Assembly (NCBI GenBank): GCA_910585295.1
Contig: CAJUDE010000043.1
Location: forward strand, 6,229-70,228
Direction: 5' to 3'
DNA length: 64,000 nucleotides
Source of the DNA: an uncultured Lachnospiraceae bacterium
Lineage (GTDB): Bacteria; Bacillota; Clostridia; Lachnospirales; Lachnospiraceae
Shown piece after piece: positions 57,944 to 64,000 of this stretch. A program made the position numbers and the translations under genes. Positions within the stretch are counted from its first letter, which is position 1. The number at the start of each line of letters is the position of its first letter. Under the pieces are notes generated by a model. The model had not been told where the DNA came from, did not search any database, and saw nothing but the letters and a program-made list of their open reading frames with translations.

Positions 57944-58930
57944 ATGGGCAGTGAAGGAAAAAAAGAAAAGAAAGGGTTTTTCAGCCGCTTGGTCAAGGGG
58001 CTTGCGAAAACCAGGGACAATATTGTATCTGGCATAGACTCTATTTTCAGCGGGTTTTCCAGTATTGATGAAGAATTTTATGAAGAGATTGAAGAAATTT
58101 TGGTGATGGGCGACCTTGGGATCCATGCGGCTACAGAGATTATAGAGAATTTAAAGGCAAAGGTAAAGGAGCAGCATATAAAAGAGCCTGCCCAATGCAA
58201 GGAGCTGCTGATTTCTAGCATCCAGGAGCAGATGGATGTGGGGGAGACGGCATATCAGTTTGAAAATGAGAAGTCGGTTGTCCTTGTGATTGGCGTGAAC
58301 GGGGTGGGCAAAACCACGTCCGTTGGGAAATTGGCAGGGAAATTAAAAGGGCAGGGGAAAAAAGTGGTGCTTGCGGCAGCAGATACATTCCGCGCCGCCG
58401 CCGGGGAACAGCTTAGCGAGTGGGCAAACCGTGCTGGGGTGGACATGATTGGCGGCCAGGAAGGGGCGGACCCCGCGGCAGTGGTGTATGACGCAGTGGC
58501 GGCGGCCAGGGCAAGGAACGCGGACGTGTTGCTGTGCGATACAGCCGGGCGGCTCCATAATAAGAAAAACCTGATGGAGGAATTAAAGAAAATCCACAGG
58601 ATTTTGGAAAAAGAGTATCCAGAGGCATTTCGGGAAACCTTGGTAGTGCTGGATGGGACCACCGGGCAGAACGCCCTTGCCCAGGCAAGGCAGTTTTCCG
58701 AGGTGGCGGATATTTCCGGGATTATCCTAACCAAAATGGATGGGACCGCCAAAGGCGGGATTGCGGTGGCAATCCAGTCGGAGCTGGGCATACCAGTAAA
58801 ATATATTGGGGTAGGGGAAACCATTGAGGATTTGCAGAAATTTGATTCAGAGCAGTTTGTAAGGGCGCTGTTTTCTGGCAGTGAAGGCGCAGAGGAGGAA
58901 GAGAAAGATGTTGACCCTGGAGAGGTTTGA
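57944..58930 (+). CDS. ftsY: signal recognition particle receptor FtsY
   Basis: GTPase that receives ribosome-SRP complexes at the membrane. The 328 residues hold a short basic N-terminus, the helical N domain (SIDEEFYEEIEEILVMGDLG), and the G domain with G1 VIGVNGVGKTTSVGKLAG, the DTFRAAAGEQL insertion box, G3 DTAGRLHNKKNLM, G4 LTKMDGTAKGG, and the closing KYIGVGETIEDLQKFD. GGAGCAAGAGG precedes the ATG. Its end overlaps the next gene by 23 bases in another frame. Confidence 0.97.
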   Translation: MGSEGKKEKKGFFSRLVKGLAKTRDNIVSGIDSIFSGFSSIDEEFYEEIEEILVMGDLGIHAATEIIENLKAKVKEQHIKEPAQCKELLISSIQEQMDVGETAYQFENEKSVVLVIGVNGVGKTTSVGKLAGKLKGQGKKVVLAAADTFRAAAGEQLSEWANRAGVDMIGGQEGADPAAVVYDAVAAARARNADVLLCDTAGRLHNKKNLMEELKKIHRILEKEYPEAFRETLVVLDGTTGQNALAQARQFSEVADISGIILTKMDGTAKGGIAVAIQSELGIPVKYIGVGETIEDLQKFDSEQFVRALFSGSEGAEEEEKDVDPGEV

Positions 58931-60119
58931 GGAAGCAAGCAAAATTGTAAAAGACGTGACATTAGAGACAAAGTTGGTATACAGTGATTTCCTAAGCGCG
59001 CAGACAAAGAACAAAGTATACCTGAAGCCGGAAAATATGCAGTTTACCGGGGCTTATAAGGTACGGGGGGCTTATTATAAAATCAGCACCCTGACAGATG
59101 AGGAGCGGGAGAAAGGGCTGATTACCGCTTCGGCAGGCAACCATGCCCAGGGCGTGGCATATGCGGCAAAATGTTACGGGGTGAAGGCGACGATTGTTAT
59201 GCCAACCACCACGCCGTTGATTAAAGTGAACCGGACAAAAGGGTATGGCGCGCAAGTGATTCTGTATGGAGATGTGTATGACGAGTCCTGCCAAAAAGCA
59301 TATGAGCTTGCCCAGGAGCATGGCTATACGTTTATCCATCCGTTTGACGACCTGGCGGTGGCTACCGGGCAGGGAACCATCGCAATGGAAATATTTAAGG
59401 AGCTTCCGCTGGTGGAATATATCCTGGTACCCATTGGGGGCGGCGGGCTTGCCACGGGGGTGTCTGTGCTTGCCAAGCTTTTAAACCCAAAAATCAAAGT
59501 AATTGGCGTGGAGCCAGCGGGGGCAAGCTGCATGCAGGCGTCCATAGAGGCTGGGAAAGTCACGACCCTGCCGGGGGTCAGCACCATTGCAGACGGCACG
59601 GCAGTCAAAACGCCAGGGGAAATGATTTTCCCGTATATCAGGGAGAACCTGGACGGCATTATAACCGTGGAGGACGATGAGCTGGTGGTGGCATTTTTGG
59701 ATATGGTGGAGAACCACAAAATGGTAGTGGAGAATTCCGGGCTGCTGACGGTGGCTGCATTGCGCCATTTAGAGGTGGAAAATAAGCGTGTTGTGGCAAT
59801 TTTAAGCGGCGGGAACATGGACGTCATCACAATGTCGTCCGTGGTGCAGCAAGGGCTGATTTTCCGGGACAGGATATTTACAGTGTCCGTCCTTCTGCCA
59901 GATAAGCCAGGCGAGCTGAGCAAGGTTGCGGATGCGATTGCAAAAGAGCAGGGGAATGTGATCAAATTGGAGCATAACCAGTTTGTGTCCACCAACCGGA
60001 ATGCGGCCGTGGAGCTTCGCATCACAATGGAAGCTTTTGGCACAGAACATAAGGGGCAGATTATGGGGGCGCTGGAGCAAAGGGGTTACCAGCCAAAGTT
60101 AGTCAGGACCAGTTTATAA
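58908..60119 (+). CDS. ilvA: threonine ammonia-lyase
   Basis: PLP enzyme that deaminates threonine to 2-oxobutyrate, for isoleucine synthesis or catabolism. The 403 residues include the PLP lysine in MQFTGAYKVRGAYYK, TASAGNHAQGVAYAAK, the phosphate-binding Gly loop VPIGGGGLATGVSVLA, and one C-terminal ACT domain (RIFTVSVLLPDKPGELSKVA). One ACT domain and this length fit the shorter form; biosynthetic or catabolic use cannot be separated (tdcB is an alternative name). The start at 58908 follows GGAGGAAG and overlaps the end of ftsY. Being linked to ftsY is unusual. Confidence 0.92.
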   Translation: MLTLERFEEASKIVKDVTLETKLVYSDFLSAQTKNKVYLKPENMQFTGAYKVRGAYYKISTLTDEEREKGLITASAGNHAQGVAYAAKCYGVKATIVMPTTTPLIKVNRTKGYGAQVILYGDVYDESCQKAYELAQEHGYTFIHPFDDLAVATGQGTIAMEIFKELPLVEYILVPIGGGGLATGVSVLAKLLNPKIKVIGVEPAGASCMQASIEAGKVTTLPGVSTIADGTAVKTPGEMIFPYIRENLDGIITVEDDELVVAFLDMVENHKMVVENSGLLTVAALRHLEVENKRVVAILSGGNMDVITMSSVVQQGLIFRDRIFTVSVLLPDKPGELSKVADAIAKEQGNVIKLEHNQFVSTNRNAAVELRITMEAFGTEHKGQIMGALEQRGYQPKLVRTSL

Positions 60120-60124
60120 TGCTA

Positions 60125-60167
60125 TGCCCCGGCTGGCGTTTCTCTATGCGCCGCCGGGGCATAACGC
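60125..60167 (+). terminator. hairpin after the threonine ammonia-lyase gene
   Basis: ATGCCCCGG pairs with CCGGGGCAT around an inner stem, between converging genes. No T-run. Confidence 0.5.
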
Positions 60168-60186
60168 CCCTTGTAGGGATAAATCT

Positions 60187-60894
60187 TTAGGCATGCCCTT
60201 GGTTTATATAATGTTTTTGGTCTTTTAATTCCCTGCCCACTAAAATCACAGACAATAAAAATGCGGCAAAATCGGCGATTGGCCCTGCAAATAGCACCCC
60301 CATGACCCCAAAACGGAGCGGAAACAAAAGGATAAGCGGGATCAGGAAAAAAATTTGCCTTGTCAATGCCAAAAGGGCGCCTATCACCATACAGACCATG
60401 GAATACCTGGGGCTGCCGTCTGCCCGAATCAAATTGCCCATGCCATTTGTGACAATTAAAAATGGCATCCCTGCTAAGGTAATGCCAGCATATTGCTGTG
60501 CAAAGGGCAGCACGTCTGTTGTGGCTCCAAACAGCCGCAAAAGCGGGCTTAACAGGAGTTCGCCTATGGCCAGATAAGCAAGCCCGCAAATTACCATTAA
60601 GATTATGCTGTTTCCCGCTGCCTTAGCTGCTGAACCTGCTTCCTTTTTCCCGAGGTAAAGAGAAAAACGGGAAGCGCTTCCAATCCCAATCAGCAGAGAA
60701 ATAGCAAGGCAGATGGTGGAGAGTGGATAAGAGACATTTGTAGCGGCGTTCCCAAGGTACCCGACGCCTTGGCCTATAAACACCTGGTTCACGATATTAT
60801 AAAGGGAACCCACCAAAGTTGCCGTAATGCTTGGGATGGCGAAGCCTTTTAATAGTTTTGGGATTTTTTCATACCCTAAGGGGTTGTCAGCCAT
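60187..60894 (-). pseudogene. MATE-family efflux transporter, internally deleted
   Basis: The 235-residue frame resembles the first half of a MATE drug/Na+ antiporter (TATLVGSLYNIVNQVFIGQG, SLLIGIGSASRFSLYLGKKE, NGMGNLIRADGSPRYSM), then jumps after VCMVIGALL to sequence typical of the last two membrane segments (LTRQIFFLIPLILLFPLRFG, VLFAGPIADFAAFLLSVILV). Normal members have about 450 residues and 12 segments; here about 200 residues between them are gone without a frame shift. Function is very unlikely. AGGAGGAAG precedes the ATG, which overlaps the stop of the MarR gene. Confidence 0.75.
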
Positions 60895-61336
60895 GGAATT
60901 CTTCCTCCTTCCTCTCAATGCCAAGTTCTGCTGTAATATTTTTGCCTGCCTGCATAAGGAAACCTGTAAAAAGGTTTTTGTCTGTTTCGCTGATGCCCTG
61001 CAGCAAAAGCTCCTCGGTTTTTTCACAGACTGCCCGTATTTCCGAAATTGCAGACAATGCGCGGTCAGTGGGGTATAGCTTCCAAGTCCTTTTGTCTTTG
61101 TCATAAGGTGAGCGGGTGAGCATGCCTTGTTTTTCCAGTGCAGCAATGGTTCGCACAATATTGCTTGGGTGGATATAAAACATGTCCATCAATGAATCCT
61201 GCAAAATTCCTGGGGAATCACATAGTTTAATTAAAAACATATATTGGCTGCTGTTGATTCCAAAAGGCGCAAGCTGCCTGTCCAAATAAATTTTGTGAAA
61301 TCGGTCTGCGACCGAAAGCCATTTTAATAATTTCAT
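60887..61336 (-). CDS. MarR-family transcriptional regulator
   Basis: A 149-residue winged-helix regulator: GINSSQYMFLIKLCDSPGIL, then the recognition helix HPSNIVRTIAALEKQGMLTRS and wing SPYDKDKRTWKLYPTD. It is upstream of, and overlaps by 8 bases, the MATE gene, so both were one operon in which the regulator probably controlled the pump in response to a drug. The start at 61336 follows TGGAGGT. A perfect palindrome lies in its own promoter, a likely autoregulation site. Confidence 0.9.
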   Translation of the reverse strand: MKLLKWLSVADRFHKIYLDRQLAPFGINSSQYMFLIKLCDSPGILQDSLMDMFYIHPSNIVRTIAALEKQGMLTRSPYDKDKRTWKLYPTDRALSAISEIRAVCEKTEELLLQGISETDKNLFTGFLMQAGKNITAELGIERKEEEFHG

Positions 61337-61361
61337 AGATAACGTACCTCCAATCTGGAAT

Positions 61362-61390
61362 ATTATATCTAAAAATGCGTGCGCACGCAA
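61362..61390 (-). promoter_or_regulatory. MarR gene promoter with palindromic operator
   Basis: On the complement, TTGCGT (61385-61390) is followed after 17 bases by TATAAT (61362-61367). TGCGTGCGCACGCA (61376-61389) is a perfect 14-bp palindrome covering the -35 box and spacer, where a bound repressor would block RNA polymerase. Confidence 0.7.
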
Positions 61391-61511
61391 ATAGTTTTTA
61401 TAAAAAAATACTTGATATACAAGGTTTAAGAAATGACTTAAATACGCGTATTTGAGCAGTTTTTTATATCTGATTGTTGTAATTGTGTTGCAAATTGAAT
61501 ATTGGCATGAG

Positions 61512-61547
61512 AAAAGACTATCAGCAGTTGCCAGCAGTCTTTTTTGA
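61512..61547 (+). terminator. terminator-like hairpin
   Basis: AAAAGACT (61512-61519) pairs with AGTCTTTT (61536-61543) and runs into T residues. No gene reads into it from the left on this strand, so it may be a relic. Confidence 0.5.
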
Positions 61548-61568
61548 TTGTATATAATTACGATAAAA

Positions 61569-61720
61569 AAAAAGAATGCGCACAGCGCATTCTCCGCGCG
61601 CGAGCGGATTGCGTAGCAATAAATTCCCTCTCCGCGAGCTGCGCATAATTTTTTTATCTTACAGGAAATTTATATACTTTAACACCTCACAGTAACACGG
61701 TATTTCCTATAAGATAAAAA
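61569..61720 (+). repeat. composite structured repeat, copy B
   Basis: The GC-rich core (AGAATGCGCACAGCGCATTC onward, to about 61650) is nearly identical over some 80 bases to copy A at 7991-8072, followed by one inverted-repeat unit (arms 61651-61669 and 61702-61720) whose interior differs from copy A at a few positions. It lies 53 kb from copy A. Confidence 0.85.
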
Positions 61721-61823
61721 AGGCGAAAGCCAGAAAGTCCGATGTTTGTAAAAAAAGAGATTCTACCACGCCGCAATTTCAAAAAGAAGTTGAGAAGGCA
61801 AGAAATGATTTGATGATTCTTTG

Positions 61824-62183
61824 ATGAAGCTAAGAGCCATTGAAACGGCAAAAGTAGCGACTATTACCAGTGGAACAAAAAGCATGATGGCTGTTTTGGA
61901 CTGTTTGAAAGATAGGGCAGCGCCTTCGGATGAGTATACGGTTTTGGCACAGCATAATGGCGGTAAATCGTATTGGCTTGCTAATATGTTGCATACATCA
62001 ATGCCAGATATACAAGATGAAATGCTTTCCATACTGGCAGAAAAAGGCTTGAACGAAATTTGGAAAAACCGGAAAACAAAAAGAATGTTGTCCTATAGGG
62101 AAATATGTGTTATATTGTCGATATGGGAAAACCATAGAGCCAGGCGGCTTTACCCCTCTTATTTTTCGGAGGGTTCAAAGTAG
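61824..62183 (+). CDS. hypothetical protein (119 aa) next to the inserted element
   Basis: Not recognised. It begins MKLRAIETAKVATITSGTKS and includes GGKSYWLANMLHTSMPDIQD and a basic C-terminus HRARRLYPSYFSEGSK. No membrane segment. There is no clear ribosome site; upstream sequence (61722-61820) also has coding-like texture in another frame and ends in two stops, so this may be the remaining part of a broken gene. It lies just before the truncated holin-like toxin gene. Confidence 0.4.
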   Translation: MKLRAIETAKVATITSGTKSMMAVLDCLKDRAAPSDEYTVLAQHNGGKSYWLANMLHTSMPDIQDEMLSILAEKGLNEIWKNRKTKRMLSYREICVILSIWENHRARRLYPSYFSEGSK

Positions 62184-62207
62184 CCCTCCAGACGAAAGAA
62201 AGGAGGG
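62184..62207 (+). promoter_or_regulatory. hairpin masking the toxin ribosome site
   Basis: CCCTCC (62184-62189) pairs with GGAGGG (62202-62207), the ribosome site of the small toxin gene. Confidence 0.5.
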
Positions 62208-62214
62208 CGATTCA

Positions 62215-62253
62215 ATGTACGTTACATATCAGGATTTGATTGATACCAGATAA
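62215..62253 (+). pseudogene. truncated putative holin-like toxin
   Basis: Twelve codons (MYVTYQDLIDTR) followed by TAA. The start TYQDLI after a strong GGAGGG site matches the N-terminus of small holin-like toxins, which normally continue into one membrane helix. The helix is missing, and the sequence changes after ATTTGATTGATACC, which suggests an insertion point at about 62240-62250. The remainder would be expected at the far end of the inserted element, outside the window. Recognition from six residues is weak. Confidence 0.5.
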
Positions 62254-62300
62254 GGATAAAAATAGATATGTATGGGCAGGAGCATAGATTTTCTCCTGCC
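62240..62300. mobile_element. likely end of an element carrying a large serine recombinase
   Basis: The break in the toxin gene at about 62242 (GATTGATACC contains the GA dinucleotide used by TndX/TnpX-type recombinases) is followed by A/T-rich sequence, the hairpin GGCAGGAG / CTCCTGCC (62275-62300), and the C-terminus of a serine recombinase. Such recombinases usually lie at the end of their element. The element body would extend right, beyond the window. No second end is visible. Confidence 0.5.
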
Positions 62301-62310
62301 ACGCCTATAT

Positions 62311-63996
62311 TTAGGCGGTTTGACGTTTGGTACGTTTTCCGTATTCCCGTTCCATTTCCCGCATTTCTTCATCCGTTGGAATATCTACAATCCCGACATA
62401 GGAATAGTAGATGTCAATATCCTGTGTCCGTTTCCCGTCTTTTTTCTGGCATTCATGGACTACGATTTTATCCACAAAGGTATTTAAGATTTCGGGCGTT
62501 AGCTCGTCAATGTGGGTATATTTTTTGGTGACGGCTATCAGCTTGGAAACATTGGTTGCTTCTGTGTCTGCATCGTTGACTTCGACTTTCAAGGCATCGA
62601 TTTCCTGTTTTAGCTGTTCCTGCTCGGCTTCATAACCATCTGACAGCTTGTAAAAGCGTTCGTCATTCAGCTTTCCATTGACATTATCCTCATAGATTTT
62701 TCGGAACAGACGGTCAAGCTCTTCCATGCGCTTTTCGTCCTTTTCAATCTGTTTCTGCTTTGCGGATAATTCGTATCGGCGTTCCGCAAGGGTAGTGTCA
62801 ATCTGTTGTCGGATAAATACCCTTTCAAACTGCTGTAAATAGGACAAAAAATGCTGAAGCTGCTTTAAAACCAATTGGTATAAAACATCCTCTCTGATAT
62901 AATGCTGTGTACAGACGCCGCTCCTGCTGTTTCCCTTATATTTGGAACAACGGAAGTACAAGTAACTCTTTGAGGCACGCAAGCTTAATTTTGTGCCACA
63001 ATCGGCGCATTCCAATAATCCTGTAAAAATGCTTGTTGCGCCGTTTTTTGTCGGTCTGCGTTTATTTGCCCGTATCATCTGCACTTTGTCCCATAATTCC
63101 CTGTCAATAATAGGGGTGTGGGCATTTTCGATATATGTCCGCATTTCTTTTGCGGTAGGGATACGCTTTTTGCTCTTGAAGCCTAAACGGGTAGATTTAA
63201 AATTTTCTGTAACACCGATATATGCCACATTTTCAAGAATTAACGCTACCGTGGTGGATTCCCAATTATATGGGTTTCCTGACACGATTGCCGCTTCCAA
63301 TCCTTTTGAAGCCTTATATGCGGATGGGGTTAATACTTTATCTTCCCAAAGTATATCAGCAATGGCAGACATTCCCTTTCCCTGCATACAGAGTGAAAAT
63401 ATCCTGCGGACAACCGCCGCCGCTTCCTCGTCCACAAGCCAGCGGGTTTTGTCATCTGGATTCCGTAAATACCCATATGGTGGCGGTCCCAGATGTTCTC
63501 CCGCAAGCCCTTTCGCTTTCTTGACTTCCTTTACCTTTTTGCTCGTGCTTTTTGGATACCATTCGTTAAAAAGGTTGGTAAAGGCGGCAAATTCGTTGCT
63601 CTCAAGGCTGCCCGTGTCCACGTTGTCCATGATGGCAATGAACCTCACGCCCGCTTCGGGGTAGATGATTTCGGAGTAAGAGCCGACTTCAATATAGTTC
63701 CTGCCGAAGCGTGATAAGTCTTTGACGATGACCGTTTTTACAAGCCCTTTTTCAATGTCCGCCGACATTTCCTTAAAGCTTGGGCGGTCGAAATTCGTAC
63801 CCGTATAGCCGTCGTCCACGTAGAATTTCGGGTTAGGGAAACCGTGTTCTTTGGCGTATTTCATCAGATATTCTTTCTGGTTTACAATGCTGTTGCTTTC
63901 GCCTTCCCGTCCGTCATCTTGGCTTAATCTACAATACAATGCAGTAAATTCTTCCTGCTGTCTTTTCGTAAAGCTCTCCTTCCCGACAGCAGACAC
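62311..63996 (-). CDS. large serine recombinase (Tn4451/Tn5397 type), possibly 5'-incomplete
   Basis: Site-specific recombinase of 561 residues. Catalytic Ser is in TALYCRLSQDD at the N-terminus, with DDGYTGTNFDRPSF and VIVKDLSRFGRNYIEVGSYS. The Recombinase domain follows (GPPPYGYLRNPDDKTRWLVD), then a zinc-ribbon (CADCGTKL to SGVCTQHYI, about residue 335), a coiled coil, and a DUF4368-type C-terminus (YYSYVGIVDIPTDEEMREME). The GTG at 63996 is 4 bases from the window edge and lacks a visible ribosome site, so the true start may lie outside. Confidence 0.9.
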   Translation of the reverse strand: MSAVGKESFTKRQQEEFTALYCRLSQDDGREGESNSIVNQKEYLMKYAKEHGFPNPKFYVDDGYTGTNFDRPSFKEMSADIEKGLVKTVIVKDLSRFGRNYIEVGSYSEIIYPEAGVRFIAIMDNVDTGSLESNEFAAFTNLFNEWYPKSTSKKVKEVKKAKGLAGEHLGPPPYGYLRNPDDKTRWLVDEEAAAVVRRIFSLCMQGKGMSAIADILWEDKVLTPSAYKASKGLEAAIVSGNPYNWESTTVALILENVAYIGVTENFKSTRLGFKSKKRIPTAKEMRTYIENAHTPIIDRELWDKVQMIRANKRRPTKNGATSIFTGLLECADCGTKLSLRASKSYLYFRCSKYKGNSRSGVCTQHYIREDVLYQLVLKQLQHFLSYLQQFERVFIRQQIDTTLAERRYELSAKQKQIEKDEKRMEELDRLFRKIYEDNVNGKLNDERFYKLSDGYEAEQEQLKQEIDALKVEVNDADTEATNVSKLIAVTKKYTHIDELTPEILNTFVDKIVVHECQKKDGKRTQDIDIYYSYVGIVDIPTDEEMREMEREYGKRTKRQTA

Positions 63997-64000
63997 GGTA

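Overview
The window looks like chromosomal DNA of a spore-forming, anaerobic, fermentative Firmicute, most likely a Lachnospiraceae (Clostridium cluster XIVa) member. The signs are a butyrate-type thl-hbd-bcd-etfB-etfA cluster, acetate kinase, sporulation-type proteins (YlmC/YmxH, a SleB-like hydrolase), the Firmicute order yceD-rpmF-plsX-acpP-rnc-smc-ftsY, strong AGGAGG ribosome sites, and many structured intergenic repeats. The species cannot be fixed from sequence alone.

Layout. 1-0.8 kb: end of a TrmH-type rRNA methyltransferase gene and a small convergent gene. 1.2-7.8 kb: glycerol region: GlpP antiterminator, a TetR-like regulator, glycerol kinase, a decayed glpF remnant, and a three-gene GlpA-like oxidoreductase set. 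8-10.7 kb: ylmC, nrdR, a YqeG phosphatase, rpiB, efp. 10.7-15.1 kb: an AraC regulator divergent from a nucleotidyltransferase and a NahK-like sugar kinase, then galE; together they resemble the hexosamine branch of lacto-N-biose metabolism. 15.2-17.8 kb: a degenerate HD-GYP protein and a secreted SleB-like hydrolase. 18.2-23.5 kb: thl-hbd-bcd-etfB-etfA without crt, with a Rex-like site upstream. 23.7-32 kb: gpmI, a PilZ-like protein, purC-purF-purB, eno, secG. 32-39 kb: rnr, smpB, a BlaI/M56 pair, three unrecognised genes, and the tmRNA gene ssrA. 39-45 kb: an Rrf2 regulator, a membrane protein, a two-component system, a DUF4352-like lipoprotein, an orphan CheV. 44.9-46.9 kb: archaeal-type IMP cyclohydrolase plus a stand-alone AICAR formyltransferase, a substitute for fused PurH. 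47-60 kb: DedA, tmcAL, ackA, yceD-rpmF, a YesL-like protein, plsX-acpP-rnc-smc-ftsY, threonine deaminase. 60-61.4 kb: a MarR regulator and an internally deleted MATE transporter. 61.5-64 kb: a repeat copy, a small unknown gene, a holin-like toxin gene cut off after a few codons, and a large serine recombinase, which together look like the end of an integrated element that continues beyond the window.

The core genes are ordinary. The unusual content lies in gene decay (glpF, MATE, holin-like toxin), in several families of structured repeats with copies up to 53 kb apart, in leader RNAs that may control glpP, ylmC and the first minus-strand gene, and in the uncharacterised cluster at 36.7-38.6 kb. 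No tRNA, rRNA or CRISPR array was seen.
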